A stretch of DNA of 19,600 nucleotides from an uncultured Alphaproteobacteria bacterium (lineage in GTDB: Bacteria > Pseudomonadota > Alphaproteobacteria > Rs-D84), in contig CALCEG010000108.1 in the NCBI GenBank assembly GCA_937900435.1, forward strand, positions 1-19,600, read 5' to 3'. Shown in pieces: positions 1-7,156 of the stretch (position 1 is its first letter; each line of letters starts with the position of its first letter). The notes beneath the pieces are model-generated. The model did no database searches, was not told the DNA's origin, and saw only the letters and a list, made by a program, of their open reading frames with translations. A program made the position numbers and the translations under genes.

Positions 1-1
1 T

Positions 2-598
2 CAAGCGGTTGTTGAATCTGATGTGATTGTTGGGGGTGAATTGCCCTATTCTGTTGGTCGCGGCAGTTTGAAGTTGCAGGCGGCATTGGATGAGTTTCGT
101 ATTAATCCAGCCAATATGATTTGTTTAGATGTTGGTGCAAGTACCGGTGGTTTTACCCAGGTTTTATTAAAACGTGGTGCGGCGCGCGTTTATGCGGTGG
201 ATGTTGGGTCTAATCAATTAGCGGATGATTTGCGTGCGGATTCGCGTGTGGTGTCTTTGGAAAAAACAGATATTCGTACCCTGCCCCCGATTGAGTTGGT
301 TGATTTAATTGTTGTAGATGTGTCTTTTGTATCGTTGACGAATATCGTTGATGTGTTTCCAAAATGGGGTGCGAAAGATGTGATTGTTTTGATAAAGCCG
401 CAGTTCGAAGTTCCGCGTGAAGTCGCTGCGAAATCTAATGGGATTATAAAATCGCAACAGTGGCACGATTGGTCGATTGAGCGTGTAAAAAATGCCTTTG
501 AAGAATGGGGTTATGTGTTTGCTGGCTTGATAAAATCCCCTGTTTTGGGTGGCAGTGGTAATACAGAGTTTTTGGCAAGGTTTAAGTTTAAGTCATAG
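2..598 (+). CDS. tlyA: TlyA-family rRNA 2'-O-methyltransferase, 5' truncated by window edge
   Basis: The frame is open to the left edge, so the start codon and the expected N-terminal S4 RNA-binding domain lie outside. What remains is the RrmJ/FtsJ-like methyltransferase domain. Counting the GTG at 23 as residue 1, a SAM-binding glycine loop LDVGASTGG lies at 35-43. The K-D-K-E catalytic tetrad of this family can be read as K17 (RGSLKL), D99 (VVDVSFVS), K125 (LIKPQFE) and E182 (GNTEFL). TlyA proteins 2'-O-methylate 16S and/or 23S rRNA; older annotations call them hemolysins. The gene ends in TAG and is followed by a 178-base AT-rich gap with no clear terminator. The family call is firm; which rRNA site is modified cannot be told from sequence. 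Confidence 0.9.
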   Translation, partial: QAVVESDVIVGGELPYSVGRGSLKLQAALDEFRINPANMICLDVGASTGGFTQVLLKRGAARVYAVDVGSNQLADDLRADSRVVSLEKTDIRTLPPIELVDLIVVDVSFVSLTNIVDVFPKWGAKDVIVLIKPQFEVPREVAAKSNGIIKSQQWHDWSIERVKNAFEEWGYVFAGLIKSPVLGGSGNTEFLARFKFKS

Positions 599-713
599 TT
601 TAAGTTGTGTTTTTAATTGTTTGTATTAAGTTTTTTTATTTTTGTTTTTATTTTGTATATGATTTATAGTTTTTATGGGCGTTTTGTGTTGTTGATTTGA
701 TGATAGTTTTATC

Positions 714-742
714 TTGAAAATACGGGTGTTTCGCGCTATGAT
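714..742 (+). promoter_or_regulatory. sigma70-type promoter of leuS
   Basis: TTGAAA (714-719) and TATGAT (737-742) are separated by exactly 17 bases. A start site about 7 bases later gives a short leader of roughly 27 bases. The leuS ribosome-binding site AGGA at 766-769 lies 7 bases before the ATG. This is the best promoter match in the window. Confidence 0.75.
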
Positions 743-776
743 TTGCCAAGGTTATATACAAACATAGGATAAAAAA

Positions 777-3173
777 ATGGCAGACGACATCAAAAAAATC
801 CATGAACGTGAAGCGAAATGGCAAAAGAAGTGGCAAGAAACGGGTGCTTTTACGCCCAAGAATGATGGAACAAAACAAAAGTATTATAATTTGATTGAGT
901 TTCCTTTTCCATCTGGTTCGGGTTTGCATGTTGGACATATGTTGCCATATACGGGTATGGACGTGTTGGCGCGTTGGCGCAGAATGCGTGGTTATGATGT
1001 CTTGTTCCCGATTGGGTATGATTCAATGGGGATTTCGTCAGAAAACTATGCGACAAAGATTGGTAAGCATCCCAGTGAATCTGTTGCGGAATTAATTAAA
1101 ATCTTTGAACGTGATATTTCGATTATGGGGTTGTCTTTTGACCCAGAATCTAAGGTTGCAACGTCTGATCCTGAATTTATAAAGTGGACGCAGTGGATGT
1201 TTATTCAATTCTTTAAGGCAGGATTGGCGTATAAATCTGAATTGCCGATGAATTGGTGTCCAGCGTGTAAAACAAATCTGACAAATGAAGAACTGGAAGA
1301 CGGTTGTTGTGAACGTTGTCATGGACCTGTTGAAAAGAAAATGAAATTGCAATGGAATCTGGCAATTACAAAGTACGCAGACAGATTAATCGATGACTTG
1401 GCATTGGTTGATTACCCAGAACGTGTCAAAACAGAACAGATTAACTGGATTGGACGTTCGTACGGTGCAGATGTCGATTTCAAGGTCGGCGATGATGTAA
1501 TGACTGTTTATACAACACGTCCTGATACTATATTCGGTGTGACGTTCTGTGTGATTGCGCCAGAACACGCGCTGGTTAAAAAGTGGATTGCAGAAGGTAA
1601 AATTACAAATGTCGCAGATGTTCAAGATTATATCGCAGCTGCCAAGGCAAAGTCTGAATTTGAACGTACTGATGTTACAAAAGAAAAAACAGGTGTTGAA
1701 TTAAAGGGTGTTAAAGCGATAAATCCGTTTAACGGCAAAGAAATTCCTGTGTTTATTTCCGACTATGTGTTGGCTGATTATGGTTTTGGCGCAATTATGG
1801 CGGTGCCTGCACACGATGGACGCGACTGGGATTTTGCGAAAAAGTTTGGTTTGGAAATAATACCTGTCTTGGCAGGTGGTGAGCCTGATAAGGTCTGGGA
1901 AGGTGATGGCGAACATATCAATTCATCGTTCTTGGACGGTATGAATAAAGAAGATGCGATTGCGGCCGCGATTAAGTACGGTAATGAACAAGGTTTTGCG
2001 CGTGGCACGAAGAAATATAAATTGAAAGATTGGGGTTTTTCGCGTCAGATGTATTGGGGTGAACCAATTCCATTGGTGTATTGTGAAAAATGTGGTTGGG
2101 TGCCAGTGCCAGAATCTGAATTGCCGTTGTTGCAACCATATATGTCAGACTATAAGCCAACAGATGATGGCGAAGGTCCATTGGCGCGCGCGACCGATTG
2201 GGTGAATACAGCGTGTCCGCATTGTGGGGCCCCTGCCCGTCGCGAAACAGATACTATGCCACAGTGGGCTGGGTCTTCGTGGTATTTTATGCGCTATTTG
2301 GATTCCAAGAATGATAATGCGTTTTGTAATCGCGCACAATTAGACAAGTGGATGCCGGTTGATCATTATAATGGTGGTATGGAACACACAACGCGCCACG
2401 TTTTGTATTCGCGCTTTTGGTACAAGGCGTTATCTGATTTAGGTTTTGTCCCAGGGGTTGAACCGTATAAAAAACGTACCAGCAATGGTTTGATTATGGC
2501 GGCAGATGGTTCGAAAATGTCAAAATCGCGCGGTAATACAGTGCCAAGTTCTGATGTTGTGGAACGTAGTGGTGCGGATGCGTGCCGTATGGCGATTTTG
2601 TATCTGGGGCCATGGGAACAAAGTGCGAACTGGTCCGAAGATACATTGCGTGGGGTTGAAAGATTCTTGAAACGTGTTGAAAACTTGTCAGAGAATTTGA
2701 CAGACGATGCGCTGACACCACAGCAAGAACGTTTGGTTAATCGTCTGATTGCAGATATTACAGACAGATTGGAAAATATGAAATTTAATACGGCAATTTC
2801 TGCGATGATGGAATTTATAAATGCGTTTAGTGGTGGTATGCCCCGCCCTGCGTATGAAACATTGTTGCAGATGTTGAATCCGTTTGCGCCACACTTGACC
2901 GAAGAAATGTGGGAAAAGTTGGGGCATAAAGAAATGCTGGTATTTCAACCATGGCCGACATTTGATTCTGCAAAGTTAGTAGATACGGAAATAACAGTTG
3001 TGGCATCGATTAATGGTAAACGTGCGGCAGAATTTGTTGTCGCGGCAGATGCAGATGAATCAACGATTGTCGCACAGGCGCGTACGGCGGTTGATAAAAA
3101 ACTGCAAGGTATGGAAATAATTAAAACGATTGTTGTGCCCAAAAAGTTGGTGAACTTTGTAGTTAAGAAATAA
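777..3173 (+). CDS. leuS: leucyl-tRNA synthetase, divergent short form
   Basis: 798-residue class Ia synthetase that charges tRNA-Leu in the cytoplasm. Visible motifs are HVGH (51-54, the HIGH box), D82 in GYDSMG (equivalent of the leucine-binding Asp), a CP1 editing domain with TTRPDT (246-251) and PAHDGRD (344-350, editing Asp at 347), the tryptophan-rich TDTMPQWAGSSWYF, and KMSKS (580-584). Two four-cysteine clusters, C161/C164 with C178/C181 and C436/C439 with C480/C483, look like zinc ribbons. The block usually reading GWDAFGLPAE is GYDSMGISSE, and the GGMEHTTRH segment recalls Firmicutes or candidate-phyla enzymes more than the longer (about 850-residue) proteobacterial ones. AGGA at 7 bases supports the ATG at 777. 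The catalytic and editing residues appear intact, so it is probably the functional LeuRS. Confidence 0.96.
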   Translation: MADDIKKIHEREAKWQKKWQETGAFTPKNDGTKQKYYNLIEFPFPSGSGLHVGHMLPYTGMDVLARWRRMRGYDVLFPIGYDSMGISSENYATKIGKHPSESVAELIKIFERDISIMGLSFDPESKVATSDPEFIKWTQWMFIQFFKAGLAYKSELPMNWCPACKTNLTNEELEDGCCERCHGPVEKKMKLQWNLAITKYADRLIDDLALVDYPERVKTEQINWIGRSYGADVDFKVGDDVMTVYTTRPDTIFGVTFCVIAPEHALVKKWIAEGKITNVADVQDYIAAAKAKSEFERTDVTKEKTGVELKGVKAINPFNGKEIPVFISDYVLADYGFGAIMAVPAHDGRDWDFAKKFGLEIIPVLAGGEPDKVWEGDGEHINSSFLDGMNKEDAIAAAIKYGNEQGFARGTKKYKLKDWGFSRQMYWGEPIPLVYCEKCGWVPVPESELPLLQPYMSDYKPTDDGEGPLARATDWVNTACPHCGAPARRETDTMPQWAGSSWYFMRYLDSKNDNAFCNRAQLDKWMPVDHYNGGMEHTTRHVLYSRFWYKALSDLGFVPGVEPYKKRTSNGLIMAADGSKMSKSRGNTVPSSDVVERSGADACRMAILYLGPWEQSANWSEDTLRGVERFLKRVENLSENLTDDALTPQQERLVNRLIADITDRLENMKFNTAISAMMEFINAFSGGMPRPAYETLLQMLNPFAPHLTEEMWEKLGHKEMLVFQPWPTFDSAKLVDTEITVVASINGKRAAEFVVAADADESTIVAQARTAVDKKLQGMEIIKTIVVPKKLVNFVVKK

Positions 3174-3197
3174 AAAATGCCCGTTTGGGCATTTTTT
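3172..3197. terminator. bidirectional terminator shared by leuS and the LRR gene
   Basis: Perfect 11-bp inverted repeat AAAAAATGCCC / GGGCATTTTTT with a GTTT loop. Because A and T tracts flank the GC core symmetrically, it reads as an intrinsic terminator from both strands. It contains most of the leuS stop (TAA, 3171-3173) and of the opposing gene's stop (complement of 3196-3198), so two convergent genes share one compact element. Confidence 0.85.
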
Positions 3198-5064
3198 ATT
3201 TCTTATGGTTCATGTTTGCTATCAAAACTAAAGCGGGTGGTTGTTGGTTTGGGGTTGGTATGTTTTTTTCGCCCTGCCTAAAAATATCCGCTTTTGATTT
3301 TTCTGGCGTTAATGGATTTCCGTCCGAAAATATTTTTCCCCCTATTTTTTCAGGTACACCCATCAGGCTGGTTAATTGGTTGTGGCCGCAAATAAAATTC
3401 CCACCAACGTTTTTTGGTGCGCCTGTCAGGCTGGTTAATTGGTTGTTGTTGCAATCAAAATTCCCACCAACATGTTTTGGTGCGCCTGTCAGGCTGGTTA
3501 ATTGGTTGTAGCTGCAATAAAAATCTCCGCCAACGTTTTCTGGTGCGCCTGTCAGGCTGGTTAATTGGTTGTCGGAGCATTCAAAATCCCCGCCAACGTT
3601 TTCTGGTGCGCCTTTCAGGCTGGTTAATTGGTTGTTGTTGCAATTAAATTTCCTGCCAACATGTTTTGGTGCGTCTGTCAGGCTGGTTAATTGGTTGTGG
3701 CTGCAATAAAAACCTCCGCCAACGTTTTCTGGTGCGCCTGTCAGGCTGGTTAATTGGTTGTCGTAGCAATAAAAATCTCCGCCAACGTTTTCTGGTGCGC
3801 CTGTCAGGCTGGTTAATCGGTTGCCGTAGCAATAAAACCCCCCGTCAACCTGTTTTGGTGCGCCTTTCAGGCTGGTTAATTGGTTGTCGGAGCAATAAAA
3901 GTTTCCGCCAACGTTTTCTGGCGCGCCCATCAGGCTGGTTAATTGGTTGTTGCCGCAATTAAAAACCCCGCCAACATGTTTTGGTGCGCCTGTCAGGCCG
4001 GTTAATTGGTTGTGGTTGCAATAAAAATTTCCCAGAATCGTTACGGTTGACATATCTGGTAATTCCGTAAAATCCATATCCGACAAATCCAAATCATCAC
4101 GCAATACAAAATTTTGTGGTAAATGAAATATGCTGTAATATTCACCATCTTGTTCGATTAACCCCGTATTACGCTTGTCGCCACCCAGTTTGAATTTATT
4201 TTGTTTTATAAACGCTTGGACTGCCGGCATATATTTTGCGATGGGCGCTTTGTTTTGTTTACCCTTGCATTGCTGTATTACACCATCGCGTACTTCAAAT
4301 GTGACGTGCGGTTCGCCACGTTCATCGCGGATTGAATATATTTGCAGACTTCCATCTTTGACGCCTTGGTCATATCCGCCCTTGCCTACGCAATGCCCCA
4401 TATACTCACTTTCAAAGTCCAACGCTTCGGCTGTGGTCAATTGATACGCAGACATCCCATCAGGCAACGCCATCACAAACCGCGCCCCAACTTGTGATTT
4501 TTTTAATGTTTCCTGTGCTTTTAATTTCTGTTCCAGATTTTGCGCTAATTTTTCGTGCCATTCTTGTGCGGCAGATAATGCCTGTTCAAAAGTATTATAT
4601 TCGTTTGTCGTCTTTAAATAATCGTATCTTATCTTTGGTTTTTGTTTGGTTGCCTCTGCCGTTTTTGCAACCTTGTCAACATACATCAGCGCAACGTCAT
4701 ACAGATAATCACGCACAGTTGTAATATCGTTTTTTAGTTTGTCCGACATTTTTGCGCCATTAAACAGATAGACCTGTTCCCCACGCGCAAAAACACCCTT
4801 GGTCCAATCCGGCAAATCTGGTTGCGTGGCGTCAACAGCAACAAACGCAGGTTCGTCTTTCAGATTTAAAATATAATCGCGAATTTTTCTTTTTACATAC
4901 TGATTTAAAATACCGCGCGCAATAGTATCACGATGTGCAACAACATAATCAACACTTTCGAATTCACCACGCACGCCTTGGCTGGCTGGTTGTGGATTAC
5001 CCTGGAAAGAAATATCTGTTAAAAAATCATTTAATGCATAATCATTTAATAAATTTAATGCCAT
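3196..5064 (-). CDS. PcfJ-like domain protein with C-terminal leucine-rich repeats
   Basis: 622 residues. The N-terminal ~190 are helical and not recognised. Residues about 195-290 resemble the PcfJ domain of plasmid and phage proteins: MGHCVGKGGY (222-231), IYSIRDERGEPHVTFEV (242-258), then a QCKGKQN block and a KYMPAVQAFIK helix. From residue 347 follow eleven 21-residue repeats of the form FxCxxNQLTSLxGAPxxVGG, plus a decayed twelfth near 578, a bacterial LRR type also common in phage and metagenomic proteins. The 45-residue tail is polar. There is no signal peptide or membrane segment, so it is probably cytoplasmic. AAAGGAG lies 6 bases before the ATG, directly after the glycosyltransferase stop with only 11 bases between genes, so the two are probably co-transcribed. 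The biochemical role is unknown; binding of a protein or other ligand is inferred from the repeats. Confidence 0.85.
   Translation of the reverse strand: MALNLLNDYALNDFLTDISFQGNPQPASQGVRGEFESVDYVVAHRDTIARGILNQYVKRKIRDYILNLKDEPAFVAVDATQPDLPDWTKGVFARGEQVYLFNGAKMSDKLKNDITTVRDYLYDVALMYVDKVAKTAEATKQKPKIRYDYLKTTNEYNTFEQALSAAQEWHEKLAQNLEQKLKAQETLKKSQVGARFVMALPDGMSAYQLTTAEALDFESEYMGHCVGKGGYDQGVKDGSLQIYSIRDERGEPHVTFEVRDGVIQQCKGKQNKAPIAKYMPAVQAFIKQNKFKLGGDKRNTGLIEQDGEYYSIFHLPQNFVLRDDLDLSDMDFTELPDMSTVTILGNFYCNHNQLTGLTGAPKHVGGVFNCGNNQLTSLMGAPENVGGNFYCSDNQLTSLKGAPKQVDGGFYCYGNRLTSLTGAPENVGGDFYCYDNQLTSLTGAPENVGGGFYCSHNQLTSLTDAPKHVGRKFNCNNNQLTSLKGAPENVGGDFECSDNQLTSLTGAPENVGGDFYCSYNQLTSLTGAPKHVGGNFDCNNNQLTSLTGAPKNVGGNFICGHNQLTSLMGVPEKIGGKIFSDGNPLTPEKSKADIFRQGEKNIPTPNQQPPALVLIANMNHKK
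3334..4026 (-). repeat. tandem array of eleven 63-bp LRR-coding units
   Basis: Eleven head-to-tail units of 63 bp, each coding 21 residues from F347 to residue 577 of the protein at 3196-5064. The DNA coding for NQLTSL (plus-strand core CAGGCTGGTTAATTGGTTG) is nearly invariant, including synonymous sites. Differences cluster in two codons after FxC and in the codons around GAP. Two linker versions, encoding PKHVGG and PENVGG, alternate irregularly along the array. Confidence 0.95.
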
Positions 5065-5075
5065 AAAATTCTCCT

Positions 5076-5864
5076 TTAATTTTTAGGCTTATACTTCACA
5101 TGATTAATCATAAAACTATCACGATTTTTACGACTGGGGATAAAGCAACAAATTATACGCGCCAGCCATTTTGGGTACAAGGCCTTCTTTATTTTTATAT
5201 TATGTTTTTGATAAATATATTGCATATTTCCTGTTTCCGAATTAGTAATACGCTTAAATTCATTTTTATCGTTATAATCCATTACCACTTCATCAATAAA
5301 CACAGGTGTATAATGTTTTGTATAAGTCAAAATCAAATCGTAATCGACCAAGCGTCTTAAGTTCATATCAAAACCACCAAATTCATCAACCAGACTTTTA
5401 TGATGGCAAAACACCCCCATATCGATATAATTTCCCCGACACAATTCTTTAAAATCAAACGGTCGTCCCAAGCAACCACCAGCCACCAAATATTGCATTT
5501 TTGCATAAAAAGTTTTCACTGTTGGATTTTCTTGTATTGCCTTGGCAAAAGTCGCCAAGAAATTTGGGCGCACTGTGTTATCTGTATCGGCATAACAAAT
5601 CCATTCATTTTTTGCCAACCGCAAACCCATATTTCTGGCGGCGCAAACCCCTGCATTATTTATTATTTTATAATAAACAATCTTTCCTGACTTTATTTCG
5701 TCAGAATAATTTTCTTTTATCAATGTTTCTGTATTATCAACTGACCCGTCATCAATAATCAACAGTTCAAATTCTTGATGACTTTGATTTAAAATATGCC
5801 GTATTGCATTATCTATGCAAAACGCCCTATTAAATGTGGGCATAATTACAGAAAATTTTACCAT
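5076..5864 (-). CDS. family 2 glycosyltransferase (GT-A fold)
   Basis: 262 residues. The N-terminus FSVIMPTFNRAFCIDNAI and LLIIDDGSVDNT (35-46) are the classic nucleotide-sugar-binding start of family 2 enzymes. YADTDN (91-96) carries the metal-binding DxD (D93, D95). FGGFDMNLRRLVDYDL (162-177) matches the segment that usually bears the catalytic acid (D174 or D176). No membrane segment is obvious except a short hydrophobic stretch near 235-242, so it is probably a soluble or peripheral enzyme adding a sugar to a glycan or lipid carrier; donor and acceptor cannot be inferred. AAGGAG 6 bases before ATG fixes the start. It lies 71 bases after the upstream orphan gene and 11 before the LRR gene, and has no glycan-cluster neighbours. 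Confidence 0.9.
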   Translation of the reverse strand: MVKFSVIMPTFNRAFCIDNAIRHILNQSHQEFELLIIDDGSVDNTETLIKENYSDEIKSGKIVYYKIINNAGVCAARNMGLRLAKNEWICYADTDNTVRPNFLATFAKAIQENPTVKTFYAKMQYLVAGGCLGRPFDFKELCRGNYIDMGVFCHHKSLVDEFGGFDMNLRRLVDYDLILTYTKHYTPVFIDEVVMDYNDKNEFKRITNSETGNMQYIYQKHNIKIKKALYPKWLARIICCFIPSRKNRDSFMINHVKYKPKN

Positions 5865-5890
5865 TAAAAACTCCTTCTGTTCTTAATACC

Positions 5891-5919
5891 AAGATATACC
5901 ACAAACACACTTATTACAA
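5891..5919 (-). promoter_or_regulatory. weak candidate promoter for the glycosyltransferase-LRR pair
   Basis: On the minus strand TTGTAA (5914-5919) and TATCTT (5891-5896) are 17 bases apart, in the 71-base gap ahead of the glycosyltransferase. The -10 is poor (4 of 6), and AT-rich DNA gives such matches by chance, so this is only a suggestion. Confidence 0.25.
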
Positions 5920-5935
5920 GACATATTTCATATAA

Positions 5936-6553
5936 TTATATACAACGTCCCTGCCCTGTAAGTATTCCTTGTTTAAAATTTTCGTATCGAATAATATCTT
6001 GAACAAATCTATTAATTGCTTCTTCCTGTGAATTTTTATCGCACAAGAAAAATTCGCCTTGGACCCAATTTTTTTCTATTGGTTGTAATTTACCAGATGC
6101 CTTATCGCGCCAAACTAAAACGCCTGCCAAAACATGTCCTGACGCATCACTTTTTACATTTTCTAGACATTTACCCCAACCACGATAATACACATCGGAC
6201 GTCGGTATCGTTGCCAAAGCGACCAATTCAACCCCTATTTTTTTACATTCTGCTTCCAAAACACGCCTTAACAAGCCAATTTCATAAGACTTGCCCTTTA
6301 GTTTTGACAAATCAACCCTTTTACCAACCCACTGTTTTGTATCAAAATTATAATAAACAACATCCTTGTAATTTGCGCCAAACAATTCGCTCATTTTTAA
6401 ATTATTCAGAAATTCTTTATTTGACAATATTTTTTTATCGCTTTGTTTTATTGTGTTATTCAATAAATTAATCGCTTCTTGACTTTTTGATTTTTTCAAC
6501 ACATTAACCAAGTGATTATAGTCATCAATCGAAATTTTATAATTTTTTTTCAT
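5936..6553 (-). CDS. hypothetical protein, unrecognised family
   Basis: 205 residues, rich in Lys and Asn, with no family that I recognise. The first ~60 residues look helical and charged. A middle block, VVYYNFDTKQWVGKRV then KGKSYEIGLLRRVLEAECKKIG (65-107), and a later block, SDVYYRGWGKCLENV with GHVLAGVLVWRD (119-150), look like a globular alpha/beta domain. There is no signal peptide or transmembrane segment. AGGA 6 bases before the ATG supports the start. It is the first gene after the terminator that closes the ribosomal locus and lies 71 bases upstream of the glycosyltransferase, on the same strand. It occupies the place where rpoA would be expected but has no resemblance to RNA polymerase alpha. 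Base composition looks more AT-rich than the r-protein genes, which may indicate acquisition. Confidence 0.75.
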   Translation of the reverse strand: MKKNYKISIDDYNHLVNVLKKSKSQEAINLLNNTIKQSDKKILSNKEFLNNLKMSELFGANYKDVVYYNFDTKQWVGKRVDLSKLKGKSYEIGLLRRVLEAECKKIGVELVALATIPTSDVYYRGWGKCLENVKSDASGHVLAGVLVWRDKASGKLQPIEKNWVQGEFFLCDKNSQEEAINRFVQDIIRYENFKQGILTGQGRCI

Positions 6554-6577
6554 AATTTTTCCTGCTTTATAAATAAT

Positions 6578-6603
6578 AAAATCCCATCGACAGATGGGAT
6601 TTT
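6578..6603. terminator. terminator hairpin after rpsK
   Basis: AAAATCCCATC pairs with GATGGGATTTT around a 4-base loop, 7 bases beyond the rpsK stop. In the minus direction it is followed by TTATTATTT, a moderate U-rich tail; in the plus direction the T run is stronger. It separates the ribosomal locus from the accessory genes. Some read-through could feed the downstream genes, as there is little room for another promoter. Confidence 0.75.
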
Positions 6604-6610
6604 TTTGTTC

Positions 6611-6994
6611 TTAAACTCTACGAACTTTCTTTGGTCTGCACCCATTGTGTGGGATACGCGTTGTATCAGTAATGGACTGCACAATCAGACCAGCATTTGC
6701 CAATCCACGTACAGCAGCTTCACGACCTTGTCCAATACCGCGCATTAAAACATCAACTGTTTTCATACCCATTTCGGCGACTTTTTTACCAACTGCATCT
6801 GCAACAACTGTTGCTGCGTATGGTGTGGACTTCTTTGCGCCCTTAAAATTATTTGCCCCAGCGGTTGCCCATGTCAATACGGCCCCAGACTGGTCTGTAA
6901 TTGTTATACGAGTATTGTTATTAGTCGCAACAACATGTGCAATGCCATGCGATACTTTTTTTACAACTTTCTTTTTAGCTTTTGATACTGCCAT
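6611..6994 (-). CDS. rpsK: 30S ribosomal protein S11
   Basis: 127 residues, close to the usual ~129. S11 sits on the 30S platform beside the mRNA exit path with S18, S21 and S7. Recognised by GIAHVVATNNNTRITITD (17-34), KSTPYAA (55-61) and the near-universal tail SITDTTRIPHNGCRPKKVRRV. Two normally conserved blocks are altered: the GFKGSRK region reads NNFKGAKK, and the KGPGPGRE-type block reads RGIGQGRE (85-92). AAGG about 9 bases upstream supports the ATG. It is the last gene of the ribosomal locus, separated from rpsM by an unusually long 162-base gap with a hairpin, and is not followed by rpoA. Confidence 0.96.
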   Translation of the reverse strand: MAVSKAKKKVVKKVSHGIAHVVATNNNTRITITDQSGAVLTWATAGANNFKGAKKSTPYAATVVADAVGKKVAEMGMKTVDVLMRGIGQGREAAVRGLANAGLIVQSITDTTRIPHNGCRPKKVRRV

Positions 6995-7083
6995 TTTAAT
7001 TTACCTTTTTTCGATGTCTACAATTAACTATCGTGTTAATCTCTACCTTATTATTAAACTTAAGAGAACATTACAGATGCGCG

Positions 7084-7131
7084 GTTGTTGGCAAGTGTAG
7101 TGTACAAAACTTACATGAACGCGCCAACAAC
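7084..7131 (-). other. inverted repeat in the rpsM-rpsK gap
   Basis: GTTGTTGGC (7084-7092) pairs perfectly with GCCAACAAC (7123-7131), a 9-bp stem with a 30-base loop. On the minus-strand transcript no U tract follows, so it does not look like an intrinsic terminator. The remainder of this 162-base gap (6995-7156) is AT-rich with no coding sequence. Role unknown; attenuation, processing or r-protein binding are possible. Confidence 0.5.
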
Positions 7132-7156
7132 AAGCAGATGTGATGTTATATTAAAT

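Noticed and set aside
599..776. Possible small RNA or terminator between tlyA and leuS
   Set aside because: Apart from the leuS promoter, the gap is simple AT-rich sequence with no stable inverted repeat before a T run.
3414..3962. Plus-strand repetitive frames opposite the LRR array and possible CRISPR-like repeats
   Set aside because: The 63-bp unit is a multiple of three without stops, so other frames stay open and repeat. Units are directly adjacent without unique spacers and code for an LRR on the minus strand, so this is not a CRISPR array.
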